Part shown: positions 7,907-15,801 of the stretch, piece by piece | Layout: every line of letters starts with the position of its first letter | Position numbering within the stretch: position 1 is the first letter of the stretch | Assembly (NCBI RefSeq): GCF_015493435.1 | Contig: NZ_WGDD01000012.1 | Location: forward strand, 1-34,012 | DNA: 34,012 nucleotides | Source of the DNA: Sulfurovum sp. | GTDB lineage: Bacteria > Campylobacterota > Campylobacteria > Campylobacterales > Sulfurovaceae | Direction: 5' to 3' | The notes under the pieces: generated by a model | Database searches by the model: none | What the model saw: the letters and a program-made list of their open reading frames with translations, nothing else | Told to the model about the DNA's origin: nothing | Program-made: the position numbers and the translations under genes

Positions 7907-10900
7907 TTTTGCAGTTTTTCACTTACTTCTGAAACATGGACACCTTCTCTGAGTACTTCGCAGCAAAAATCAACATGTTTGTTTGGTGAAAGAATTACGA
8001 ACGGCTTCGCCCCTGTATCTCTGATGGTATCGCTGATGAGGCATTTTATCGATTTGAAGGGTCTGCCGTCAAACAGAACGAACTGATATCGGGTATCTTC
8101 GATCCGGTTCATAAAATCATCTTCCGACGTGACTTTGTCAACACTGTAGCCGAGGTTTATCAGCATTTTTGCATAAATGTTCGCAATCATCGGAAATGAA
8201 TGATACAGCAAAATGTCCCGCGAGGGTTTCTTTTGTTCTGTTTGTGCAGGTGATGCCACCTGTGCCTCTTTTGCCTGCATCTGTGTTTCTTTTGCGTTAA
8301 CAGACACTTCTTTTGGAACAGGTGCCTCACTGTTTTGTGCCGTGGTTTCTTCAGGTATGGGCGCTGCTTCTTTTAACGTTTCCTCTTTGACTGAATTGTC
8401 ACTGGGGGATACCTCTGCAGGGCTTGTTGTCTCATCAGAATCGTGGGTGCTGACAGTCTCCTGCTCTTCTCCTGTCTTTTTCGGTGTGATACAGGTGGGG
8501 AAATACTCCTGAAGCAGGGTGTTGAGTTTATCCAGATCAAGCGGTTTGGAAAGGTAGTTGTCCATTCCGGCTTCTATGTATTTTTCTCTGTCCCCATGCA
8601 GGGCATTGGCTGTCAGTGCAACAATAGGTATATGCTTGATGCGGTTGAGCTTTTCAAAACGAATCATTTCTTTCGTAGCTTCAATACCTCCCATGACAGG
8701 CATTTGAATATCCATAAAAATCATATCATATTCATTTTGCTTACGGAGGTCAAACGCTTCCTCTCCGTTGTCTGCCACCGTGACCTGCAGACCAAAATCA
8801 TTTAAAATCCTTTTGATCAATTTCTGATTGATCAGGTTGTCTTCTGCGATCAATGCATGAATATTGTCAAAATGACAGTATGCGGCTGTATGTGCCTTTT
8901 CAACCTTTTGGTTCTCTTCTTTCTGTTGGCACAATTCAAGTACAGTGATGATTTTGGTAAAGTTGACAGGTTTATAGACAATTTTCCTCACTTTATCGCT
9001 GGGGACATTAAAGTCGCGCTGCAACTCTCCCGTCGTAAGCAATACAAGCTGGGTCGGAAGTTCGAGATAACGCTCAAGTTCACCCTTGTGTCTTGTATAT
9101 TCCTGTGAGAAAAATACCACATCCGGCAATGCAGACTGGTCTAAAGCAAAAATTTCATCACCGTAATACACTTTGAAACTTACCCCAAGGTAGTCAAAAT
9201 AGGCGATCAGGTTAATATCTATCTGTCTGTAAATATCCTGGGAAGGCAGAACAAGTGCAATACTCATGCCCTTGTATTTCTGTGCATAATTCTCCTCTTC
9301 CTCTTCGGATTTGTTGAAATGGAGGGTAAAGAAGAATGTGGAACCCTCTCCTTCTTCACTGTCCACATCCAGTTCTCCTCCCATAAAGGAAATGATCCGG
9401 CTGGAGATGGAAAGTCCGAGTCCTGTACCTCCGTATTTCCTGCTTGTCGAACTGTCTGCCTGGGAAAATGCCTCAAAGATCTTTGCTTTCTGCTCTTTGG
9501 AAATACCGATACCTGTATCGCTAATGGAAAAATGGAGGGTAACATCGTCTTCTGTTTCAGCAACCTGGGAAATATTGACATTGATCGCTCCGTGTACATT
9601 GGTAAATTTCGTTGCATTGCTGATAAGGTTGATGATGACTTGAGACACTTTTGTCGGATCGCCTATCAGCGTATGCGGAATGGTCGGATCGATATAGATA
9701 CCCAGTTCAATATCTTTTGAAAAGGCTTTTGCCGCATAGGACTCTACCGCTGTTTCAAATGTTTCAAATGTCTTAAACGGGATCGATTCAATTTCAAATT
9801 TGCCTGATCCCATTTTTGAATAATCAAGTATATCATTGATGATTCCGACCAGGTGATGTGAACTTGTATCAATAATATCAACGAATTCTTTTTGCTCTAT
9901 ATCCAGTGCTGTAGCTTTCAGCAGATCGGTAAAGCCTATGATGCCGTTCAGCGGAGTACGGATCTCATGTGACATATTGGCAAGAAAGGTTTCTTTGTTG
10001 GCTTCATTGGCTTCATTGATCGTTTGTGCCAAAAATTTATAGATCTTCCTGTTGTCTCTTGTAGCAATGATCTCTTTGAGTTCTTTGTTCTTCTTCGGTG
10101 TCAACCCTATTTCAATACTTTTAAGTGTGTCTTCGAGCATCTGTTTCTCTTTGTGCATCATTCTAAAAAGATATAAAAGGAAGAAAAAGAGGAATAGCAA
10201 GAAGAGACTGACATACAGGTACTGCATCATGTTTTTTTGTTTTTGGGCACTCTCAACACTCAGTAAATGGCTTATCTGCTTCAGGATAGCATTCTGAATG
10301 CTCTGGACAAAAGCAATTTTCTGCCCATATACAGTCTTGATCCGGGGGAGGGTAACGGTGTAAAGACCGTTAGCTGATTCTGCGTAGATCATTACCGTTT
10401 CATTTAACCCGAGATTCTCAAACTGTGTTACGGAAAGTCCGGTGTGAATATGGGAAATATCGTATTTTGGAAAGTTGTTTTCTATATGGAGCCTGTCCCA
10501 TGCCACAAGATCTTTTTTTCCCATGACTAACGATTTTTCTACGATAAATGAAAGATAGGATTTCTCAAGCGCCAAATGGTATTTCAATGTTTCGAGTGCA
10601 ATAAACTGTTTGAGTGCCTCATCGTTCCTGATCTTCACAGTTTTGCGGGAAACATCTTTGAGCATCATGATCATCTGCTGAAAAATATTGTCATCATATT
10701 CATCAAAAAAGATATTGTTGTAGTCTTTGCTCAGCGTATCGACTTTTGAATGGACAAAACCGAGATTTTTTGCAATATCCGAGAGATAAGTCAGATAATG
10801 GTTAAATTCGGCATGGGTACCGATCCAGCTTTTTAGATCATTTATGGCTGCTGAAACTTTTTGGCGGTCAGATTTCAGTAGTTTGGCATTTTGGCTGTTC

Positions 10901-11115
10901 TCTTTGCCCAGATAGACGGCACTTGCATAGACTTCATCGGTCAGCCGGTCTATGATCCTGTCTGTTTTGGTGAAAAATTCGACCTGCTGTGTATTGTTCT
11001 GTGAAATCCTATAGGCACGGTACAGTCCATAGGTATAGTATGCCGAGAAGAGAAAAGCGGAAAAGACAGTCAAAAATAAAAGAAAAAAGACTGATTTGCT
11101 GTTGAATATTTTCAT
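7903..11115 (-). CDS. Membrane hybrid histidine kinase with NIT-like periplasmic sensor and three receiver-type domains
   Basis: Residues 8-30 and about 296-318 are membrane spans that bracket a helical periplasmic domain (about 40-290). This domain resembles the NIT (nitrate/nitrite-sensing) family: DEVYASAVYLGKE in its first half and LKYHLALEKSYLSFIV in its second match the ER/KE helices of that family. The cytoplasmic part has HisKA with H383 (SHEIRTPLN), HATPase (NLISNATKF, SDTGIGI, GGTGLGL), a degenerate receiver (about 616-730), a canonical receiver (about 751-870, phospho-acceptor D802 in MDIQMPVMGG), a Glu/Thr/Pro-rich linker (about 872-960) and a C-terminal degenerate receiver. It is the last gene of the block, 18 bp after the third exported PilJ-like gene, with AGGAAC before the ATG. 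The domain order matches the kinase at 1-2007. Kinase call certain; NIT call moderate. Confidence 0.95.
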   Translation of the reverse strand: MKIFNSKSVFFLLFLTVFSAFLFSAYYTYGLYRAYRISQNNTQQVEFFTKTDRIIDRLTDEVYASAVYLGKENSQNAKLLKSDRQKVSAAINDLKSWIGTHAEFNHYLTYLSDIAKNLGFVHSKVDTLSKDYNNIFFDEYDDNIFQQMIMMLKDVSRKTVKIRNDEALKQFIALETLKYHLALEKSYLSFIVEKSLVMGKKDLVAWDRLHIENNFPKYDISHIHTGLSVTQFENLGLNETVMIYAESANGLYTVTLPRIKTVYGQKIAFVQSIQNAILKQISHLLSVESAQKQKNMMQYLYVSLFLLFLFFFLLYLFRMMHKEKQMLEDTLKSIEIGLTPKKNKELKEIIATRDNRKIYKFLAQTINEANEANKETFLANMSHEIRTPLNGIIGFTDLLKATALDIEQKEFVDIIDTSSHHLVGIINDILDYSKMGSGKFEIESIPFKTFETFETAVESYAAKAFSKDIELGIYIDPTIPHTLIGDPTKVSQVIINLISNATKFTNVHGAINVNISQVAETEDDVTLHFSISDTGIGISKEQKAKIFEAFSQADSSTSRKYGGTGLGLSISSRIISFMGGELDVDSEEGEGSTFFFTLHFNKSEEEEENYAQKYKGMSIALVLPSQDIYRQIDINLIAYFDYLGVSFKVYYGDEIFALDQSALPDVVFFSQEYTRHKGELERYLELPTQLVLLTTGELQRDFNVPSDKVRKIVYKPVNFTKIITVLELCQQKEENQKVEKAHTAAYCHFDNIHALIAEDNLINQKLIKRILNDFGLQVTVADNGEEAFDLRKQNEYDMIFMDIQMPVMGGIEATKEMIRFEKLNRIKHIPIVALTANALHGDREKYIEAGMDNYLSKPLDLDKLNTLLQEYFPTCITPKKTGEEQETVSTHDSDETTSPAEVSPSDNSVKEETLKEAAPIPEETTAQNSEAPVPKEVSVNAKETQMQAKEAQVASPAQTEQKKPSRDILLYHSFPMIANIYAKMLINLGYSVDKVTSEDDFMNRIEDTRYQFVLFDGRPFKSIKCLISDTIRDTGAKPFVILSPNKHVDFCCEVLREGVHVSEVSEKLQK

Positions 11116-11133
11116 AATTGTTCCTACGCTTTC

Positions 11134-11979
11134 TTAAAGGTTTTTGCTGTGATATGCTGATATTGCATCTGTTTTTCTTTCCAGATATACCACTGAATCC
11201 GACAGCAGGTTCGGAATAAAATACTGATCAATATTTTTCAGGACCTGGTCATCTCTGTGCCAGACTTTATCGATATGCTGCCGAATATCCTGAAGGTTCC
11301 CGGGGTAGGGGTAGGCATTGATCTCGGCTAAATACTGTTTCAGACCACTGATCGACTTTTGAAGGTTCATTCTGTTGTTCTGTGTGTCATAGCCCCGGTA
11401 AAGTGCCATATAGTATTTGGTAATACGTTCCAGCAAATACTTGATATTCTTGGTTGCAACCAGCATTTTCTCCTCTTTGGAAAAGGTATAGGCATAGGTT
11501 CTGCCGATGGAATCTGCACCTTCAAGCAGAGTTTCACTGTAATCCAGCATCAAGAGGGCATCTGCACTTGTCGGCTTCTGCTTGATGATAGACAGTATTT
11601 CTTCTTTGCTGTAAGCCAGAAATTCCAAAATATTCTGCGTATCTTCATCTTTTGTCACTGACGAGATAATTTTCAGGTTTTCTTCCAGTTTTTTCAAGGT
11701 TGCATAAAGATTTTTCTGCATTTTTGCATTGTTCGGATAGGTATAGTAAAATAGATATTCCTTGGCTATTTTTTGACTTAGATAACGTATGTTTTCTGTC
11801 GCTTCAATGATCTTTACGTCACCTCTTGTCATTTCTGTCTTTTTGATTTTTTTTGTTTTTTCTGCCTTTTTCTTTTGCACAGTATGCATCCTGGCAGCGT
11901 GTGTATGTTTTTTTACGCTTCCCGAAGCATACATACTGCTTGCGCCCAGGAACAGACAGCACCAAAAGAGCTTCTTCAT
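11134..11979 (-). CDS. Exported PilJ-like helical protein with eroded P-box motifs (third of three)
   Basis: Signal peptide at the N terminus (KKLFWCCLFLGASS), a Lys-rich linker, then two related helical repeats. The usual AGRQRMLSQR motif has decayed to TENIRYLSQKIAKEY in repeat one and TKNIKYLLERITKYY in repeat two; the AG pair is missing and the key Arg is altered in the second. No membrane span follows the signal peptide and there is no output domain, so the protein should be free in the periplasm. An ATG at 11994 overlaps the upstream stop, but AAAAGG is properly spaced for the ATG at 11979, which starts the signal peptide; I chose that. It may have lost ligand binding and become a partner or scaffold. 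Function unknown. Confidence 0.85.
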   Translation of the reverse strand: MKKLFWCCLFLGASSMYASGSVKKHTHAARMHTVQKKKAEKTKKIKKTEMTRGDVKIIEATENIRYLSQKIAKEYLFYYTYPNNAKMQKNLYATLKKLEENLKIISSVTKDEDTQNILEFLAYSKEEILSIIKQKPTSADALLMLDYSETLLEGADSIGRTYAYTFSKEEKMLVATKNIKYLLERITKYYMALYRGYDTQNNRMNLQKSISGLKQYLAEINAYPYPGNLQDIRQHIDKVWHRDDQVLKNIDQYFIPNLLSDSVVYLERKTDAISAYHSKNL

Positions 11980-11994
11980 GTCAAACCTTTTCAT

Positions 11995-12828
11995 TTATTT
12001 GGATAATGCAACATACAATTCAGTGATCTGATTCATTTTGTTGGTAATGTCATCGGTCGTATTAAATACGATCAGCGGCAATCCGCCTTTTTCAATATTG
12101 AGATAGAATTTATAGACGATCTTCCAGAGTCTGTTTATCTTGTTGAGTTTCCGGTTGATTTCCGGTGTATTGGAAGGATTGTTCATTAATGCTTTATGCG
12201 CATCGCTGAATTCTTTTACAGCCTCTTTCATCTGATCGACGGTATTTTTATCTCTTATTCCTGCCTGATAGGCAATGTAGTATTTGGCAATACGCTGTGC
12301 CAGCATTCTCTGTCTCCCCGCTTTTCCCACGAGAGCAGATTCTTTCAGGTTTGCTTTCTTCTTCAGCGAATTGACAACATACTGACTTCCCTCGAGCATA
12401 GATTCACTCAAGTCGATAATTAGCTGTGCATTGTCAAGGTTGAATGGTTCATTGGCTGTACTTTTGAAGTCTTCCATGCTCAGTTCGACAAATGCAAGCA
12501 GGTTCTTGATCTCCGGGTCATTGATGGAATTGACCAGTGTTTTATGTGTTGCTACCATGGATTTAAGGGAGGCAGCCAACTGTTTTTGTGCTTTGGATAC
12601 TGCGATCTTTTCGCCTGCATACAGATAATCTTTTGCAATTCTCTGGGAAAGCATTCTCTGTCTGCCTGCAATATCGATCAGCTGGAGAACATCATGTGTC
12701 TGTGTTGTTGTCTCCTTCACTGTGCTGCTTTTTGGGGATGTATTGTTGTCTGCACAGAGCGCAGTACCCATAAGTGCGGTTGCCGCTGCTGCTGCCAAAG
12801 TGATTTGTTTTATCCATTGTGTTTTCAT
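11995..12828 (-). CDS. Exported tandem PilJ/NarX-like sensor-domain protein (second of three)
   Basis: A signal peptide (about 1-26) precedes two copies of the PilJ N-terminal domain (type IV pili methyl-accepting chemotaxis transducer N-term family). The motif IAGRQRMLSQRIAKDY is at about 53-68 and KAGRQRMLAQRIAKYY at about 169-184; each is followed by a helical hairpin. The motif resembles the P-box of NarX/NarQ, which binds nitrate and nitrite at a helical dimer interface. In PilJ or NarX the domain is joined to a membrane and signalling module, but this 277-residue protein ends after the second repeat. AGAAGGAG precedes the ATG. Spacing to the upstream gene is 18 bp. I infer a soluble periplasmic binding protein; the ligand is unknown. 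Confidence 0.9.
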   Translation of the reverse strand: MKTQWIKQITLAAAAATALMGTALCADNNTSPKSSTVKETTTQTHDVLQLIDIAGRQRMLSQRIAKDYLYAGEKIAVSKAQKQLAASLKSMVATHKTLVNSINDPEIKNLLAFVELSMEDFKSTANEPFNLDNAQLIIDLSESMLEGSQYVVNSLKKKANLKESALVGKAGRQRMLAQRIAKYYIAYQAGIRDKNTVDQMKEAVKEFSDAHKALMNNPSNTPEINRKLNKINRLWKIVYKFYLNIEKGGLPLIVFNTTDDITNKMNQITELYVALSK

Positions 12829-12846
12829 CTTTCTTCTCCTTCTGGT

Positions 12847-13626
12847 TTATTTTTCCTGTGCGGCATACAGTCCGGTTGCCGTATTCATGTTCTTTAAAAT
12901 ATCGTTGGATTTTTTATAGATCAGTGCCGGAATGAATTTGGACTGTGAACGGTTCATGATTTCAAAGAACATGAAAGACCTTTGAGCTTTGTTCAACAGT
13001 GCTGTAATTTCCGGTGTGTTCATCTTTGACGCTTTCAAGCGTTCGAGTGATGTTTTGAAGAGTTTCATGGCCTGATCCATTTTTTCCTTGAACTTGGGAT
13101 CATTAATGCCCCATACTTTCAGCATGTACAAACTCGCCATTCTCTGGGAAAGCATACGCTGACGGCCTGAAATGTTAATGATCTCTCCTGATTCCTTGCC
13201 TGTCTGTTTGGCAAAAAGTCCGACTGCCTCATTGGACTGCTTCAGCAGGGCTTCAAGATCTTCCTGCATTTTGGCTGCCTTTTCTTTGCGCGGTGTTTCT
13301 TTCAGTGCGGCTTTTACTGGCGTCCACATCTTTTTTACTTTCATAAGACTTGCATCGGTTTTCGGATCTTTGTTGAACGCGATCAGCGCATCAAGATGGT
13401 CTTCAAAGTCTGTCATGGTCTTCTGAAGGTCTTTTTTGGGGTTTCCAAACGGGTTTTCCAAGCCTATCATGGCATAATCTTTGAGCATTCTCTGGGTAAA
13501 CATCCGCTGTTTCCCTGCCACATCCACGGCCTGTGACAGATTTTTGATCTCGGCTGCTTCTGCCGCACATAGTACAATCAGCAGTGTCAGTACGATTTTC
13601 ACTGCAACATATAACGGTTTTCTCAT
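12847..13626 (-). CDS. Exported tandem PilJ/NarX-like sensor-domain protein (first of three)
   Basis: The signal peptide MRKPLYVAVKIVLTLLIV ends near AAEA (about residue 24). Two PilJ-type repeats follow, with VAGKQRMFTQRMLKDY at about 36-51 and ISGRQRMLSQRMASLY at about 152-167. No second membrane span or output domain is present. A longer frame reaches 13665, but AAGGAG 7 nt before the ATG at 13626 and the signal peptide there decide the start, giving 259 residues. It sits 14 bp after the HPt-like gene. The repeats are diverged from those of the next two genes, so the three look like old tandem duplicates rather than recent copies. Confidence 0.9.
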   Translation of the reverse strand: MRKPLYVAVKIVLTLLIVLCAAEAAEIKNLSQAVDVAGKQRMFTQRMLKDYAMIGLENPFGNPKKDLQKTMTDFEDHLDALIAFNKDPKTDASLMKVKKMWTPVKAALKETPRKEKAAKMQEDLEALLKQSNEAVGLFAKQTGKESGEIINISGRQRMLSQRMASLYMLKVWGINDPKFKEKMDQAMKLFKTSLERLKASKMNTPEITALLNKAQRSFMFFEIMNRSQSKFIPALIYKKSNDILKNMNTATGLYAAQEK

Positions 13627-13640
13627 TTTTTGACTCCTTT

Positions 13641-13952
13641 TTATAATCGGGAACGTTCCAGCCATGCCAGCATCTTCTGTCTGTCAAGATGCTCTCTCAG
13701 TGCTTCGGTTTCCTCTGCTTTTTCTTTATTGCCCATCTGTGCGAGCAAACCTTTTAATGCATGCAAAATACTGTCTGCCTCGTCATGACTGTATGCTTCC
13801 GGCAGAGAAAGCATCTGCTCAAAATTTTTGAGTGTCGTTTCAAGGTTTCGTTTGCCCTTTGCCACGATCGGTACAATTTCATCTTCTTCAAAGCCGAATT
13901 CTTTTAAAAAAACATAGGCTTTTGCTTCTGTTTCATCAAGCAGTTTTTGCAT
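13641..13952 (-). CDS. Small HPt-like phosphotransfer protein
   Basis: A 103-residue all-helical soluble protein. The segment SILHALKGLLAQMGN at about 61-75 matches the HPt signature (AHxLKGxxxxxG), with H64 as the predicted phospho-acceptor, followed by the typical Leu/Glu-rich helix. The gene overlaps the end of the upstream hybrid kinase by 17 bp, so the two are translationally coupled. This suggests that it accepts phosphate from receiver D550 of that kinase or one of the other receivers in the operon. It is short and most of the sequence is poorly conserved, so the call rests on the motif and the context. Confidence 0.75.
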   Translation of the reverse strand: MQKLLDETEAKAYVFLKEFGFEEDEIVPIVAKGKRNLETTLKNFEQMLSLPEAYSHDEADSILHALKGLLAQMGNKEKAEETEALREHLDRQKMLAWLERSRL

Positions 13953-15801
13953 GTCCGATCCTTTTCAAGATTTCATACAAGGTTTCAGGGTTTAACGGTT
14001 TTTCAAGGATCCCGGCAAACCCGTACTCTTCCACTTTTTCGTAAGTGGACTTATAGACATCGGCGGTAAAAGCATAAACTGTCGGTAAGGAGCCATGAAG
14101 TGTTTTGAGCTTGTTCATGACTTCAAATCCGTTCATTCCCGGCATTTTCAGGTCGAGGAAGATCACATCATATGTTTTGATCTTGCACATACCGATCCCT
14201 TCATAGCCTCCGCCTGCCAGATCGACGCTGGCATCGGGATATTGTTTTTTGATGAAAAGCTGGAAAATATCCAAATTGGTTTCTGTATCATCGATGACAA
14301 GGACCGACAGCGCAAGCTCTTCTCCGCTCTCGCGGAGCAAAGCATGTTGATTGCGTAAGAGTTTTTTGTAGAGTGACAGCGGTGCGCAGTATTCATACAG
14401 CTCATCAAAATACTTTAACGAAAGATGCTGCTGCATATTTTCGGCAATGAATGCAGTATGGTTAAACTGCTTTGCACTTCTGAGATAATAAATCAGTGCG
14501 TCAAATTTGGCATAGGCTTCCGGTTGTGCCATGATGGAAATAATGTCAGGCATATCCTCTTTCTCATTTAAAAGATAATTGATCAGGGCACTCTCTTTTT
14601 TAAAATGTGTTATCTCGGCACCGCATGCTTTCAGAAAATGGATCTTTTCCTTCAAGTGTGCAGTGATTTCGGCTTCTTCCACATAAAAACAGATTTTTTT
14701 CCCTTCAAAATGTAGTTCTATGGGGCGATACTTTTCAAAACTGCAGGTAAAAGAGAAAGTTGTTCCCTGCTTAAAAGTGCTTTGGACATTCAGTGTGCCG
14801 CCCAGTTTCTCTGCGAGTTGTTTGGTGATGTGCATGCCCAGTCCAAGCCCCTCTTTCTCTTTTTGGTAACGGCTGTACGGAGAAAAAACATCTTCTACCT
14901 GCTCCGGTGTCATACCGCTACCGCTGTCTGAAACACTGAATGTTGCCTGTACCCCGTCTGTTTCTATGCTGTAATCCATAGAGAGTGTAATAAAACCTGT
15001 TTTGGTATATTTAAAAGCATTGCTGAGAAAGTTGATGAGAATTTCCATAATGTGCATTTTGTCGCCATAGACACTCAGGGGCATAAATTTGGACTGGAAC
15101 TGAAAATCGATATGGGGCCGGTTTTTTATTTCGATGGAGAGATGGTCAATACACTCCAAAAGCATTTCCTGTATCGTAAAAAATTCTTTTTTTATCTCCA
15201 ACTGGCCGCTGTTGAGTTTGGTTATATTTAAAATATCTTTGACAAGAGACTGAAGGCTTGCCGCACCGTTCAAGGCTTTTTTCAAATGAAACTTTTCTTC
15301 TCCCTGTATGGCTTTGCTCTCTTCAAGTATGGTTAGATAACCCGTAATGGCATTGAGTGATGTACGCATTTCATGTGAAAGATTGGCGATCATACGCTCC
15401 TGTGTTTTGAGTACGGTATTGAGCTGGCTGCTCACATTTTTTAAAATATGCTGTGCGGCAACCGACTGTGTTTCCATCTGTTTGGCATACATGCACCGGT
15501 CAATGAACAGAAAGTCAAAGAGTTTGCTGACGCCTTCCTGAAGCCTCTGTTTCTCTTCTTTGTTCTGTGCTGTATCATACAGGTAGGAGAAGCCCTGAAA
15601 AAGAAACTGCACCAACATGCGGGTATAACGAGGGTCATTTTCTGTAAAGATTTTATATTGCAGATCATAAATGATTTTTTCATCCTGACGGAAGATCATA
15701 GCTTCAAGCTCATTTACAGTTCTTTGCGCTTCTTCTTTTGAGCGCCCGAATTTTTGCATGATCCCTGCTTCTAAATACGCATGCTGTACGGCATTCATCA
15801 T
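13936..15801 (-). CDS. Soluble hybrid histidine kinase, partner of the FIST protein
   Basis: 621 residues with no membrane span. The N-terminal about 130 residues are helical and unrecognised, ending in a coiled coil. HisKA follows with H143 in LSHEMRTSLN (the usual Pro after T is Ser), HATPase with N257/N261 (NFLSNAFKY), DSGSG at 292-296 and GLGLGM, a degenerate receiver-like region (about 368-490), and a canonical receiver (about 498-617) with phospho-acceptor D550 in FLDLKMPGMNG. The ATG overlaps the FIST gene stop by 4 bp and GGGAGG lies inside the FIST gene. FIST proteins of the NosP type are often encoded directly beside such kinases (NahK) and control their autophosphorylation, which I infer here. 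Confidence 0.93.
   Translation of the reverse strand: MMNAVQHAYLEAGIMQKFGRSKEEAQRTVNELEAMIFRQDEKIIYDLQYKIFTENDPRYTRMLVQFLFQGFSYLYDTAQNKEEKQRLQEGVSKLFDFLFIDRCMYAKQMETQSVAAQHILKNVSSQLNTVLKTQERMIANLSHEMRTSLNAITGYLTILEESKAIQGEEKFHLKKALNGAASLQSLVKDILNITKLNSGQLEIKKEFFTIQEMLLECIDHLSIEIKNRPHIDFQFQSKFMPLSVYGDKMHIMEILINFLSNAFKYTKTGFITLSMDYSIETDGVQATFSVSDSGSGMTPEQVEDVFSPYSRYQKEKEGLGLGMHITKQLAEKLGGTLNVQSTFKQGTTFSFTCSFEKYRPIELHFEGKKICFYVEEAEITAHLKEKIHFLKACGAEITHFKKESALINYLLNEKEDMPDIISIMAQPEAYAKFDALIYYLRSAKQFNHTAFIAENMQQHLSLKYFDELYEYCAPLSLYKKLLRNQHALLRESGEELALSVLVIDDTETNLDIFQLFIKKQYPDASVDLAGGGYEGIGMCKIKTYDVIFLDLKMPGMNGFEVMNKLKTLHGSLPTVYAFTADVYKSTYEKVEEYGFAGILEKPLNPETLYEILKRIGHAKTA

Noticed and set aside
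11134-13626. CRISPR or satellite repeats suggested by repeated motifs in the three adjacent genes
   Set aside because: The repetition is at protein level (AGRQRM motifs) in diverged paralogs; no regular DNA repeat-spacer pattern exists.
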